Counted from the stretch's first letter, positions 18,620 to 27,828 are shown. The stretch is DNA of 44,270 nt from Desulfobulbus rhabdoformis (GCF_016919065.1 NZ_JAFFQA010000045.1:1-44270); one strand, 5' to 3'. The notes: generated from the letters alone by a model not told the origin. Made by a program: numbers and translations.

Positions 18620-19336
18620 TTAATGGTGTTTGCCTGGATCTTCTGTTGGTCTTCCGGGTAAACACCATTTTTTTTGGGGCAAGCAGTCATCGATGTGCAG
18701 TTCGAGTTGTTCCTGGAAGGCCTCGCGCGAGAGTTCGCGGGCACCAAAGCGGAGCAGGTGGGCCGTGGTCATCTGGCAGTCGATCAGGCCAATTTCTTTG
18801 TGGCGGGCTAGCTGAATCAGATGGGCGAGTGCCACCTTGGATGCATTGCTTACTCGGGTAAACATGGACTCGCCAAAGAACATGCGATCCAGGCAGACCC
18901 CATAGAGCCCTCCCACGAGTTTTCCCTCCTGCCAGCATTCAATCGAATGGGCGAATCCGTATCGATGAAGTTCCAGATAGGCATCCTGCATCTCGGCTGT
19001 AATCCAGGTACCATTTTTTTCACGCCCCGAAGCAGTGGCGCAGCCTGCAACAACCTCGGCAAAGGCGGTATCGGCCGTAACGGTAAAGGCTCCCGCTCGC
19101 AGAGTTCTTTGTAACCGTTTGGAGAGGTGGAATTCACCGGGGAAAAGAACCAGCCTTGGGGCAGGCGACCACCAGAGAATCGGATCCCCCTCGGAGTACC
19201 AGGGAAAGATGCCCATGCTGTAGGCCATGATCAGCCGTTCCGGGCTTAAGTCTCCCCCCACGGCAAGCAGGCCGTCATCTTCGGCAAATTCTGGCGAGGG
19301 AAAAAGGAAGGCTTCGGAGAGGCGGAAAACAGGCAT
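18620..19336 (-). CDS. aat: leucyl/phenylalanyl-tRNA-protein transferase
   Basis: 238 residues, the usual Aat length. Hallmarks are FPSPEFAEDDGLLAVGGDLSPERL (near the N-terminus), YSMGIFPWYSEGDPILWWSP, and GGLYGVCLDRMFFGESMF in the centre. Aat attaches Leu or Phe to N-terminal Lys/Arg, marking proteins for ClpS/ClpAP degradation. The ATG at 19336 gives the family N-terminus MPVFRLSEAFLFPSP; the open frame runs 73 codons further upstream through a terminator and into the neighbouring gene, which cannot be coding. No strong ribosome site is visible. Confidence 0.93.
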   Translation of the reverse strand: MPVFRLSEAFLFPSPEFAEDDGLLAVGGDLSPERLIMAYSMGIFPWYSEGDPILWWSPAPRLVLFPGEFHLSKRLQRTLRAGAFTVTADTAFAEVVAGCATASGREKNGTWITAEMQDAYLELHRYGFAHSIECWQEGKLVGGLYGVCLDRMFFGESMFTRVSNASKVALAHLIQLARHKEIGLIDCQMTTAHLLRFGARELSREAFQEQLELHIDDCLPQKKWCLPGRPTEDPGKHH

Positions 19337-19391
19337 GATGGTTGTGTTCGAGTTGAAGGGAAATAATCCTCGAAATCCTACAGCTAAAACG

Positions 19392-19422
19392 AAAAAAGGC
19401 AAGCCCGAAGGCTTGCCTTTTT
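19392..19422 (-). terminator. intrinsic terminator (PEP-CTERM gene)
   Basis: GGCAAGCC / GGCTTGCC stem (19398-19405 and 19410-19417) with a CGAA loop, flanked by A-run on one side and T-run on the other. It lies 24 nt after the PEP-CTERM stop and separates that gene from aat. It could work in both directions. Confidence 0.9.
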
Positions 19423-19445
19423 GCATTGAATGTCGTGTTCTGTGG

Positions 19446-20225
19446 TTACATGTTCTTGCGGCGACGGGCCATGCCAGCCAGTCCGGCAAGGCCGGTACCG
19501 AAAAGCAGCATGGTTGCTGGTTCGGGAACGGGGTCTGAAGCTGGATCAATCGCAATATGACCGTTTATAATGTCGTTACCACAAGACATGGTCCATAAGG
19601 TATCCAATGTGAACCCTGTGGCTTGCCAATCGCTGCCTAAGATTACGGAAAGGTCTAATTGGAATATTGCGTAGTAGGACTCAATGTTTGAGGTACTATA
19701 TGGTTCAGTCGTCCCGATTAACCCGCCTGAAAGAGTCTCTCCCTCAGCCTTATAAGGTGTAGTGTTCCCAAAGCTTGTCACGGGGGTTGTTCGAGAAATT
19801 TCTACCAATTTTTCACCGCCATCGTATAAACCATCGTCTCTCCACTTAGAGTTACCGATATCAATAGCATATTCGTAACTGGTTGCGCTCCCATCAAACG
19901 AGAGGAATAAATCGCCAGCAAAGTACCAGCTACCATTGTAATACTGCCTCCCATTTAACAAATTAAAACCGCTCTGTAACCCGAGATAAAGCGTATCCCC
20001 CACTGTTTTGTAGAAAAAATACTCTGCATCAAAAGCCTGCCCACCATATCCTGGATCGACATAACCATATGTGCCAACCCAATCTTCAGAGTGGTCGCTA
20101 GGCTGAACAGTAATGTCTTGGTAATTATTACTAGGCGAGGAGAACACAGGCGCAATATCGGCAAAAGCTGGTCCTGTGCTTGTAAAAACAAATATAGCTG
20201 CTAAAAATAAGTGATTTTTTTTCAT
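19446..20225 (-). CDS. PEP-CTERM sorting-domain protein
   Basis: 259 residues. A signal peptide (MKKNHLFLAAIFVFTS..., cleavage near AFA) precedes a secreted beta-rich, aromatic domain with few charged helices. The C-terminus carries the exosortase sorting signal: VPEP (about 233-236), a hydrophobic stretch, and RRRK at the end. Such proteins are cut and anchored or released by an exosortase (EpsH/XrtA) and are tied to extracellular polysaccharide. No exosortase gene lies in this window, so the substrate is separated from its enzyme. A sigma-54-type promoter precedes it. Ribosome site GAGGGA. Confidence 0.9.
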   Translation of the reverse strand: MKKNHLFLAAIFVFTSTGPAFADIAPVFSSPSNNYQDITVQPSDHSEDWVGTYGYVDPGYGGQAFDAEYFFYKTVGDTLYLGLQSGFNLLNGRQYYNGSWYFAGDLFLSFDGSATSYEYAIDIGNSKWRDDGLYDGGEKLVEISRTTPVTSFGNTTPYKAEGETLSGGLIGTTEPYSTSNIESYYAIFQLDLSVILGSDWQATGFTLDTLWTMSCGNDIINGHIAIDPASDPVPEPATMLLFGTGLAGLAGMARRRKNM

Positions 20226-20262
20226 CTCGGTCCCTCGTTTTATTAAATGATGTAGAATGAAA

Positions 20263-20276
20263 GCAAAAGCTGGGCC
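20263..20276 (-). promoter_or_regulatory. sigma-54 (RpoN) -24/-12 promoter
   Basis: The minus strand reads GGCCCAGCTTTTGC: GG (20276-20275), exactly 10 nt, GC (20264-20263), within a CGGCCC-N5-TTGCT context close to TGGCAC-N5-TTGCW. Predicted start near 20251, about 26 nt before the PEP-CTERM start codon. RpoN control of PEP-CTERM genes through PrsK/PrsR is established in other bacteria. Confidence 0.65.
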
Positions 20277-21032
20277 GTTTTGTTTTTTAGGGCCTTTTTT
20301 TTAGTGGTATTTGACTGTAATTAATGTGAAAATTTATGTTGTTCGTAAGGTGCTCTTCCTTCTGGATCTATAGGTGCGTTTCAATTCAACGGGTTTGGCT
20401 CGGAAAAGTGGAATGTTTTATTCGGGAATCCGGAATTGCTAAAGTCTTGCGGTCACTTGCCGTGGAAATTTTGTCCGAGGAGCTTCTGCTTAAAGGAATA
20501 ATGAGGGAGGAAAGAGGCTAAAGCTTTCTTTACGAATTACTTGAAAACGGTTGATGGAAAACCACAAAGTGGTTGATTGTGTCAATCACGCAGGTACTTA
20601 TAAAGATTATTAAAAAACTATCTGTCTCGAATTGGAGACAGGTTCATGGGATTCTCTTGTATTCTCACTCTCATCAATATCATGCACCTGCTTAACACGG
20701 AGAATCTCTTCAGCAAGCGTCCTGCTGCCCTTTTTTTCCGTTGATCCCCTCGATTATGATTTTCTCCTGCTCGGAATCGCATTCTTCCGGTTCTGAGTGT
20801 TAGATGTAGTTGAATATGGGATACAAAGTGTCCAGCCATTGTGTCCGGCATTGGTTTGTACTAATGATGAGTTCTTTGAAATTGAGAGTGTCAACTCCTT
20901 CCAATTGACTTGCCCTCTATTTTCGGGCATTGTCCTTTGTATGTAGATTTACAGTGTAAATAAAATTTTTGATCCTGTTGGCCTGTTGATTGGTACGCCT
21001 AAATGCCATAAGACGCAAAAGCGAAGAGCCCC
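20277..21032. other. gene-poor region between PEP-CTERM gene and damX-like gene
   Basis: About 755 nt, visibly more AT-rich in parts than its neighbours. Two short frames (61 codons at 20336-20521 plus, 77 codons at 20618-20851 minus) show no domain or composition that supports coding. It should contain the enhancer sites for the sigma-54 promoter and the promoter of the next gene. A near-duplicate TGTCCAGCCATTG / TGTCCGGCATTGG lies around 20830-20855. I see nothing else definite. Confidence 0.4.
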
Positions 21033-22415
21033 ATGTATATTGAACACTATGCTTTAACTCATGAGCCATTTCCGAAATCCAATAATCCAGATATTTTTTT
21101 TACGGAATCCCGGACATGGCAGGTGTATCAGTCTCTAGTGGTCGACATTTTGGCTGGTAAATCGCTGCTGAAGCTGGTGGGGCCGGAAGGTTCGGGCAAA
21201 TCGCAGCTTCTCTGCATGCTGGTCCACCGCTTACCGGCATCTCAGCAGGTTATTTTGCTGGATCCATCAGCCGGTTCCTTTGCGGCCTTGCTCCATCATA
21301 TTTGCACCTCACTTGGTGTTTCTCTGGAAAACTCCCCACGTACGGAGGAGGCTGTTGCTGCGATTCGAGACAGCGTCAATAAGCTTCGTCAACAGGAAAA
21401 ACGCGTTGTTTTGCTGATGGATGCAGTAGAGCAACTCTCTGCCGAGGTAGTCTCAGCTCTTGTAGACTTTGTAAAAGAAGGGGGAGGAAATGCAGGGGTG
21501 AGCCTGGTTCTCTCTGGTCGCCAGGGATTGGATACAACTTTGGAGCAATTGGCAGACCAGGGTGAAGAGCCAGTTTTTGCAGAAAACTATACGCTGGAAC
21601 CATTGACCGAGAGTGAGACCCGGCAGTACCTGCGTTTTTGCGCAAGCGAGGCAGGCATGTCCCGAGCGGATTACGCCGAAGTCTTTACGGACAGGGTGGT
21701 AACCAAGATTTTTAAATCTGGCCAGGGCAATCTGCGCCTGATTAACATTCTGGCTGAGGAAGTGCTGCAGAATGTTTGTGCGGAGAAATCGTTTATGGTT
21801 CTCCTTGATCAGGTTGATCCCGAAACAACAGAAACCTCGCCTCTCCCCCCCAATCGCTGCGCTCGGACCGCCGCTCTTTTTCGTTCCTCCCCTCTCCTGG
21901 GAGGCGGTTTCATCGCCTTTGTTGTTTTTGCATTGGTACTGGGGAGCATGTTTTTGCGCACACAGGATGCCCCAGTAACACCACCAGAAACTATGACAGC
22001 CAGCAGTGTTTTAGAGCCCCAAGTCGGAGCCACTGACACCCCAGCCACTCCTCCCAGGCACTCCAATATTGAAAAAGGGAAAGCGCTTTTGCAAGATCGA
22101 ACAGCAGCCAGTGCTCGATGGTTGAGCGGAGAGCTGCAGGAGAAGTATACCATTCAACTGATGATGCTTTCCTCATCGTCAGCCGAGTATAGTCTGGCCA
22201 GCACCCTGGCATCCGATGACTACGCACCGGTGCTTGACCTGGTGTATGTGTTGAGTAATCAAGAGACTCCGCCCTCCATTTTTGTCTACTACGGCGTCTA
22301 TGATACCCTTGATGCGGCACGTGAGGCACGGAATACCATGCCTCTTTTTCTGCAACAGCAGGGACCCTATCCACTTGCAATCGCTGATGCCGTCGAGAAA
22401 GTCAAAACGGAATAG
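21033..22415 (+). CDS. ExeA-type AAA ATPase with transmembrane segment and SPOR domain (DamX-like)
   Basis: 460 residues. The N-terminus (YALTHEPFPKSNNPDIFF) matches the ExeA/GspA AAA family; Walker A GPEGSGKS (about 50-57) and Walker B-like VVLLMDAVEQ (about 124-133). A membrane segment (about 290-311, GGGFIAFVVFALVLGSMFL) is followed by a Pro/Thr-rich linker and a C-terminal SPOR-like domain (about 370-455: YTIQLMML... FVYYGVYDTLDAAREA). This is the order in DamX: cytoplasmic ATPase-like domain, single pass, periplasmic SPOR that binds denuded septal peptidoglycan. A role in division or envelope assembly is inferred. It ends about 85 nt before ispH. Confidence 0.8.
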   Translation: MYIEHYALTHEPFPKSNNPDIFFTESRTWQVYQSLVVDILAGKSLLKLVGPEGSGKSQLLCMLVHRLPASQQVILLDPSAGSFAALLHHICTSLGVSLENSPRTEEAVAAIRDSVNKLRQQEKRVVLLMDAVEQLSAEVVSALVDFVKEGGGNAGVSLVLSGRQGLDTTLEQLADQGEEPVFAENYTLEPLTESETRQYLRFCASEAGMSRADYAEVFTDRVVTKIFKSGQGNLRLINILAEEVLQNVCAEKSFMVLLDQVDPETTETSPLPPNRCARTAALFRSSPLLGGGFIAFVVFALVLGSMFLRTQDAPVTPPETMTASSVLEPQVGATDTPATPPRHSNIEKGKALLQDRTAASARWLSGELQEKYTIQLMMLSSSSAEYSLASTLASDDYAPVLDLVYVLSNQETPPSIFVYYGVYDTLDAAREARNTMPLFLQQQGPYPLAIADAVEKVKTE

Positions 22416-22501
22416 TTCATGGCTCCTGTTTTCTTCTTTCCCCATTTTTCGAAATTTTAACTGAAGCATATGGCCCTGATCCGATGCTTTTTGAGGTCTT
22501 T

Positions 22502-23428
22502 ATGAAAGTTCTGCTTGCTAATCCCCGCGGTTTCTGTGCCGGAGTCAACCGCGCTATCTCCATTGTTCATCAGGCATTGGAGCGTTTTTCACCTCCTGTC
22601 TATGTCCTCCATGAGATCGTCCATAACACCCACGTGCTCGAGGAACTCCGTGATCGGGGAGCCATCTTCGTTGAAGAGCTGGAGGAGATTCCAACTGGTG
22701 CCGTAGCAATCTTCAGTGCTCATGGCGTTTCCAAGGCGGTTGCCCGGCAGGCAGAGAACTTGGGGCTGCGGACTATTGACGCCACCTGTCCCCTGGTGTC
22801 CAAGGTGCATCGGCGCATGATTCGGCTGTATAATCAGGGCTACGATGTCTTGGTGATCGGTCATAAGGGGCATCCTGAGGTTGAGGGAACCTGTGGTCAA
22901 GTTGAGGGAAATGTACAGGTGATCTCAAAGGCGGCTGAGGTGGGGGGCCTTCAGGTCCGTGATCCGGAAAAGGTTGGCTATGTCACCCAGACCACCCTCA
23001 GTGTTGATGATACCGAAGAGATGCTTGACGCTCTGCGCATGCAGTTTCCCCTGATTTCCGAGCCTGAGCGCACAGATATCTGTTACGCGACCACCAATCG
23101 TCAGAAAGCTGTGCGCAGATTGGCGGATCAGGTGGATCTCATTTTAATCGTGGGCTCAAAAAACAGTTCAAACTCCAACCGATTGCGTGAGGTGGCCGAG
23201 CTGCGGCAGACTACGGCTCATCTGATTGATGATGCCAGTGAAATCAACCCGGACTGGTTGCAAGGTGTGCATACTGTCGGTATCAGTGCGGGGGCTTCAG
23301 CTCCGGAACATCTGGTTACTGGAGTCATCGAGTGGCTCAATGAGCAGGGGCCAGTGAGCGTAGAGGAGATGGAAGGCGAAGAGGAACATATCAGTTTTCT
23401 TGTGCCCGATTTTGAAGAAGGAGCCTGA
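22502..23428 (+). CDS. ispH: 4-hydroxy-3-methylbut-2-enyl diphosphate reductase
   Basis: 308 residues of the IspH/LytB family. Three conserved cysteines for the [4Fe-4S] cluster: Cys12 (RGFCAGV), Cys96 (DATCPLV) and Cys194 (DICYATTNR). His41, His74 and His124-Pro-Glu126 of the active site are present, as is the SKNSSNSNRL motif. It makes IPP and DMAPP in the last step of the MEP pathway; the polyprenyl synthase just downstream on the other strand uses these units. The start at 22502 follows TTGAGGT; an ATG six codons upstream lacks a ribosome site. Confidence 0.96.
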   Translation: MKVLLANPRGFCAGVNRAISIVHQALERFSPPVYVLHEIVHNTHVLEELRDRGAIFVEELEEIPTGAVAIFSAHGVSKAVARQAENLGLRTIDATCPLVSKVHRRMIRLYNQGYDVLVIGHKGHPEVEGTCGQVEGNVQVISKAAEVGGLQVRDPEKVGYVTQTTLSVDDTEEMLDALRMQFPLISEPERTDICYATTNRQKAVRRLADQVDLILIVGSKNSSNSNRLREVAELRQTTAHLIDDASEINPDWLQGVHTVGISAGASAPEHLVTGVIEWLNEQGPVSVEEMEGEEEHISFLVPDFEEGA

Positions 23429-23501
23429 ATTTTTTTGAATACTCTTTACTGAGAATTGGGTGGGCATGTCTTGTAGTGTCCACCGTAATCTCAGCCCCGC
23501 C

Positions 23502-24407
23502 TCACCTGAGCAGCTCTTCAACGGAGACCAGCTCAACTTCGTTCAGTTTTTCTTGGGCACAGGAAGCAAGGGCGGTGACCATCGCCTGATTGGGATGCCC
23601 AATGGCGATGGCATTCTTTTTTTCCCTGGCAAGTTCTGCCACCTGACCAAGCCGCTTGCAGATCGCGTCTACATTTTGCTCATTATCTAAAAAAATATTG
23701 CGTTTGGCCGTGGGAATTCCCATTCTCCTGGCTGAGCTCAAGCCAAGAGAATTTCCCGTAGTGTAGGAATCAACAAAAAAAAGATGGTGTTGCTGGACAA
23801 TACCCAGCACGATTGCCATCTTTTTTTGTTCTCGAGTAAAGCGAGATCCCATATGGTTATTGGCTCCACGGGCCTGGGGGACTGCTTCCAGCATTTGTTC
23901 CACTTTTCTCTCAAGCTCTTCCTGGGAATCCTTTGTGTATAGCGTCACGGGTTCTGCTTTCCATTTGTCGGATTGCGGTTCCATGGGCATGTGTACCAGG
24001 ATCGTGCGGTCCATTTGCTGGGCCAGGTGGAGGAGTTCCTGGGTATGGGGTGCCTGGGGGAGGAAGGAAAAATTCAAAGGAAGTTGCAGGCGGAGTAATT
24101 TCAGGCCAATCCTTTTATTGTAGCCCATGTCATCGATGATAAGAGCGACTTTAGGGCGGCTTATTTGATCAACAGGCTGTGTGGAGGCAGGGGGAGAAGA
24201 TTTTTGAGGTTCTCCCTGAGGGAGCAGTTCAGCGACGCGTTGATCATGAATCCGTATACCAGGTGAACCCGTCTGGCGAAGCGTTGATGCTTTCTGAGCG
24301 ATATGCCAGGGGGGAGCAGGAGGCACGGCAAGCCGCACCGGTGCCAGGAGAAGCACCAGAACAGCAGTGATGAAGAGAAAAGCCCTGAAGAAGAAGCGAA
24401 CCAGCAC
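23502..24407 (-). CDS. divergent polysaccharide deacetylase family protein
   Basis: 301 residues. N-terminal membrane anchor or signal (residues 4-25, RFFFRAFLFITAVLVLLLAP), a Pro-rich spacer (about 28-82), then the divergent polysaccharide deacetylase (DUF610/YibQ-type) domain: KVALIIDDMGYN (about 86-97), FSFLPQAPH, LVHMPMEPQ, ANNHMGSRFT and FFVDSYTT. The domain belongs to the NodB/glycoside hydrolase-deacetylase superfamily; substrates are unknown. It is the last gene of the minus-strand operon with the polyprenyl synthase, 12 nt after it. Confidence 0.88.
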   Translation of the reverse strand: MLVRFFFRAFLFITAVLVLLLAPVRLAVPPAPPWHIAQKASTLRQTGSPGIRIHDQRVAELLPQGEPQKSSPPASTQPVDQISRPKVALIIDDMGYNKRIGLKLLRLQLPLNFSFLPQAPHTQELLHLAQQMDRTILVHMPMEPQSDKWKAEPVTLYTKDSQEELERKVEQMLEAVPQARGANNHMGSRFTREQKKMAIVLGIVQQHHLFFVDSYTTGNSLGLSSARRMGIPTAKRNIFLDNEQNVDAICKRLGQVAELAREKKNAIAIGHPNQAMVTALASCAQEKLNEVELVSVEELLR

Positions 24408-24419
24408 AAAAATGAAAAA

Positions 24420-25430
24420 TTATTTATTGCGGGAGAGTATATAGCCCGCCAACAGATTGAGCAGTTCTATTTCTTCTTGAGAATGTTGCGTGGATGCAAA
24501 GGGCGCAAGCGCTTCGGTCGCCTCAAGGGAGAATTCGCGGGCGGCCTGGGCGGCAGTGGCAAAGCCCTGGTAGCGTTCGATCAGAGTGTATAACTGTTGG
24601 TAGGCCTCTTGGGAGCTGCGGTCTCCGGCAAAGAGTTGTTCCAGAACTTTTTTATCTTCGTCAGTAGCCCGAGCGTAGGTGTGGAGGATGGGCAGGGTTA
24701 GCTTGCCCTCGACAAAATCATTGCCCGTGGTCTTGCCTGTTTGTTCGCTTTGCCCCTGAAAATCCAGCAGGTCATCAACCACCTGAAAGGCAGCTCCAAT
24801 GCGATGGCCATAGGTGGCCAGCGCCTCTTTTCGGGGGGCATCAGCTCCCGCAAAAAGGGCTCCGATGGCGCAGGTGGAGGCAATCAAGTTACCGGTTTTT
24901 TGTCTGATCACGTTGTAATACTGCTCTTCACCGGTGTTCATGTCGGCAATATAGCGCAGTTGCTCAAACTCGCCGTTGACCATGGATCCGGTGGCCTCGC
25001 AAAATATTTCAAGCCCCTCTGCACCGGCAAGCTTTCCAATCAGATACATGCTGCGCGCATGCAGCCAGTCACCTGCCAGAATGGCGGCTTCCAGACCGAA
25101 CTGGGCGCTGACAGTCGTTTTGCCACGTCGCTTGGGGGCATGATCAATCACATCATCATGGACCAGAGTCGCCACATGCAGGTACTCAAAGGCCGCCGCC
25201 AGCAGGTAGAGATCACTATCATCCCGACCACAACAGCGGGAGCAAAGGACAGTGAGCAGGGGACGAATACGCTTGCCGCCACTAAAAAGGGCGTGTTCGA
25301 GCACTTCCCCTAAAAGGGGATCACAGCCCTTGAGAGCCAGGGCGAGGTCTTCGCGCATGGCAGCTTCAACCTGGCTGGCCACAGAGGCGGCCATGGCGCG
25401 GAGGGGGGTAAAATCAGGGATTGAGGTCAT
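24420..25430 (-). CDS. all-trans polyprenyl diphosphate synthase
   Basis: 336 residues of the trans-isoprenyl diphosphate synthase family. First Asp-rich motif DDVID in LVHDDVIDHAPKRRG (about 92-106), second motif DDLLD in VVDDLLDFQG (about 215-224), and GGKRIRPLL near the N-terminus. The similarity to IspB/HepT long-chain enzymes suggests side-chain synthesis for menaquinone. The start ATG overlaps the dinG-like stop by 4 nt, so translation is coupled. Chain length cannot be read from sequence alone with certainty. Confidence 0.9.
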   Translation of the reverse strand: MTSIPDFTPLRAMAASVASQVEAAMREDLALALKGCDPLLGEVLEHALFSGGKRIRPLLTVLCSRCCGRDDSDLYLLAAAFEYLHVATLVHDDVIDHAPKRRGKTTVSAQFGLEAAILAGDWLHARSMYLIGKLAGAEGLEIFCEATGSMVNGEFEQLRYIADMNTGEEQYYNVIRQKTGNLIASTCAIGALFAGADAPRKEALATYGHRIGAAFQVVDDLLDFQGQSEQTGKTTGNDFVEGKLTLPILHTYARATDEDKKVLEQLFAGDRSSQEAYQQLYTLIERYQGFATAAQAAREFSLEATEALAPFASTQHSQEEIELLNLLAGYILSRNK

Positions 25431-27391
25431 GAGTACAGGTGTTCAAAAAATGCTGCGACCTCATCCATCTCACGGGTCAGGGGGCTAGGTGGCAGGCTTT
25501 GACGGAATTGACGACCATATCCCTTGGTGAAGAGCCGAGTATCTAAAAGAGCAATGACTCCGCGATCTTCGGCGGTCCGCATAAGCCGCCCAACTCCTTG
25601 CCGCAGGGTGAGGATAGCTCTGGGGATCTGAAATTTTATAAAGGGATTGCCGCCAAGTGCTTTTATACGATTTACTCGTGCCATAATAACAGGGTCGCTG
25701 GGGACTTCAAACGGTAATTTGTCAATAACGACCAGGCTCAGCGCTTCTCCTGGAATGTCTACCCCCTCCCAGAAGCTGGCCACCGCCAATAAAACTGTCT
25801 CGGTTTGGCGGCTAAATGTCTCGAGAAGACGTCGCCTGGGGGCATCCCCCTGGACCAAAAGCGGGTAGGGCAGGCGTCCTTCGAGAAAGGAGGCCGCACG
25901 GTCCATGGCCGCAAAAGAGGTAAAGAGACAGAGACTGCGTCCCCTGGCATGGTGGATGAGCTGTTCCAGGTTCTGGTGGATAGCCTCCACGTAACCCGGC
26001 GCGTTGGGCTCCGGGCAAGAGGGGGGCGGAACGTAGATCAGGGTACGTCCTGCATAATCAAAGGGAGAGGCCAGGGAGAGTGTTGGTGTTTCCGAACTCA
26101 ATCCCACTCGATCAAGAAAATAGGTGAATTTGCCTCCTGTAGTCAGGGTGGCCGAGGTGAAGATGCAGTGGCGTACCGTGGAAAACAGACTCGCCTGCAG
26201 CTCCAGGGCCACGTCGACCGGGGTGGCGCAGAGGGTCAGGTTGCGCTCGCTGCGCTCAAACCAATAGGTAAACGGGATTTCTTCGGCTGGTAGATCATCA
26301 AACTGTTCTGCAAGCAAGCGCTCCAGGCGGGCGGTGAGATCCTGGGTACGGTCCAGATATTGCCGCCAAACAGAATCCCCCCCGCCTAGCGGATCAAGAG
26401 CTTCCATCAGGTGGTTGAGCGCTGCGTGCAGGTCGTTGTGGGCCTGACGAACCGAGGGCTGCTCGATGATTTCAGTCGTGAGCGGAAACCGGCCCCGTTC
26501 CATGGGGAAAACAGCGGCAAAGCGTTCAACGCTGTTCAGCACACGGCCGATTGCTGTGAGCAACCTACTGAGAGTTCCTTCAGAGAGTTCGCTCTGGGCA
26601 CTCCGTTCGAGATCGGCTGCCAGGTCAACGACCTGATAGCGGGAAAAGCTGAAACCAAAAAAGGAGGTCGCGACCTGCTCCACATGATGCGCTTCGTCAA
26701 AAATGACACTCTCGTAACGAGGCAAGACCTCGCCATAACCGGAACGGCGTACGGCAAGATCGGAAAAAAGCAGGTGATGGTTGACGATCAAAACGCGAGA
26801 GTTGGCCGCATCCCGCCGCAACCGGTTGAGAAAACAGTCCATGGCCTCTGGGCAGTTGGCGCCCAGACAGAAATGAGACTGACAACAGATTTTGTGCCAC
26901 AGGGGGGAGGAGCCGCTTAACCAGTCCAGTTCGGCACGCTCACCATAAAAAGTCGTCGGAAGCCATGCCTCCAGCCGTTCTTTTTCTTCTGCTTCCAGGG
27001 CGCCATCGGCACGTTCCGTCAGCAGCTGGTGGTAGCGATAGAGGCAGAGGTAATTTTGTCGCCCTTTGACGCAGAGTGCGTTGAGTCCCGGATCAATGTG
27101 TTTGAGGATGAGCGGGATCTCTTTGAGCAGAATCTGATCCTGCAGATTCCTCGTGTGGGTGGAAACGACCACTCGTTTACCACTGAGCACAGCAGGAATC
27201 AGATAGGCAAGTGTTTTCCCCAGTCCCGTCTCCGCTTCAATCACCAGGCTGGCAGCCATCCCCTCCGAGGGGTCATCCCCGGCCATAAGCAGATCATCGA
27301 CAGCCTGGGCCATGCGCAACTGATCGGGTCTGCACTCATACCCTGCTAATTTTTGAGCAAGAATGCCCTGGGGGCCAAAAAACTGCTCCAT
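25427..27391 (-). CDS. DinG/XPD-type ATP-dependent DNA helicase
   Basis: About 654 residues, superfamily 2. Walker A EAETGLGKTLAYLIPA (near 50), DEAH box in VIFDEAHHVEQ, and helicase motif VI region RQGVGRLMRTAEDRGV near the C-terminus. Between motifs Ia and II there is a four-cysteine set (KGRQNYLC..., CCQSHFCLGANCPEAMDC) typical of the XPD/DinG iron-sulfur domain. Such helicases unwind 5' to 3' and act on R-loops and G-quadruplexes. Start choice: ATG 27391 or GTG 27397, the latter overlapping the HEAT-protein stop (TAGTG); the ATG is better spaced from the GGGG upstream. Confidence 0.9.
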   Translation of the reverse strand: MEQFFGPQGILAQKLAGYECRPDQLRMAQAVDDLLMAGDDPSEGMAASLVIEAETGLGKTLAYLIPAVLSGKRVVVSTHTRNLQDQILLKEIPLILKHIDPGLNALCVKGRQNYLCLYRYHQLLTERADGALEAEEKERLEAWLPTTFYGERAELDWLSGSSPLWHKICCQSHFCLGANCPEAMDCFLNRLRRDAANSRVLIVNHHLLFSDLAVRRSGYGEVLPRYESVIFDEAHHVEQVATSFFGFSFSRYQVVDLAADLERSAQSELSEGTLSRLLTAIGRVLNSVERFAAVFPMERGRFPLTTEIIEQPSVRQAHNDLHAALNHLMEALDPLGGGDSVWRQYLDRTQDLTARLERLLAEQFDDLPAEEIPFTYWFERSERNLTLCATPVDVALELQASLFSTVRHCIFTSATLTTGGKFTYFLDRVGLSSETPTLSLASPFDYAGRTLIYVPPPSCPEPNAPGYVEAIHQNLEQLIHHARGRSLCLFTSFAAMDRAASFLEGRLPYPLLVQGDAPRRRLLETFSRQTETVLLAVASFWEGVDIPGEALSLVVIDKLPFEVPSDPVIMARVNRIKALGGNPFIKFQIPRAILTLRQGVGRLMRTAEDRGVIALLDTRLFTKGYGRQFRQSLPPSPLTREMDEVAAFFEHLYS

Positions 27392-27396
27392 CTGCA

Positions 27397-27828
27397 CTAC
27401 CCCAGAATATCACGGACGATCTCAACCACCTGGGGAGAGTCGTCATCCAAGAGAACTGAGAGAGGGGCCAGCGCCTCTGGGCTGCCTATAATTCCCAGCA
27501 CATTGGCGGCTTCACCCCGCACCCAGGATATTGAATTTTTCAGTTGAACTTCCAGGCTGGGGATGGCCAGATGCAGATGTTCCGGGCAGAGTTCCAGGAG
27601 GTATTCAAAAAGGACAGAAACCCCCAGGCGAACAGCAAAGCGTTCGTCGCTTATGAGTTGACCTGTCCATGCAAAATAGCGGGGGTCCTGGCGAAACATG
27701 GCCACGATATTTTCCACATGGCCCATGGCCAGAAAGTCGGCAATAACCTGGAGGAGTTCTTCGTCACTGACGGGGGATTTTTTTTCGATGGCTTGGTGTA
27801 AGTGCGGCATAGTTTTTTCCGTTTTCAT
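27397..27828 (-). CDS. HEAT-repeat protein
   Basis: 143 residues, all-helical, with two or three HEAT/Armadillo-like repeats in the second half (RFAVRLGVSVLFEYL, ISWVRGEAANVLGIIGSPEAL, SPQVVEIVRDILG). It has no signal peptide or catalytic motif, so it is probably a protein-interaction scaffold. It is the first gene of the operon with the DinG-like helicase and overlaps or abuts its start, suggesting a functional or at least expression link. A start at the second Met (27810) is also possible; neither has a strong ribosome site. Confidence 0.8.
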   Translation of the reverse strand: MKTEKTMPHLHQAIEKKSPVSDEELLQVIADFLAMGHVENIVAMFRQDPRYFAWTGQLISDERFAVRLGVSVLFEYLLELCPEHLHLAIPSLEVQLKNSISWVRGEAANVLGIIGSPEALAPLSVLLDDDSPQVVEIVRDILG

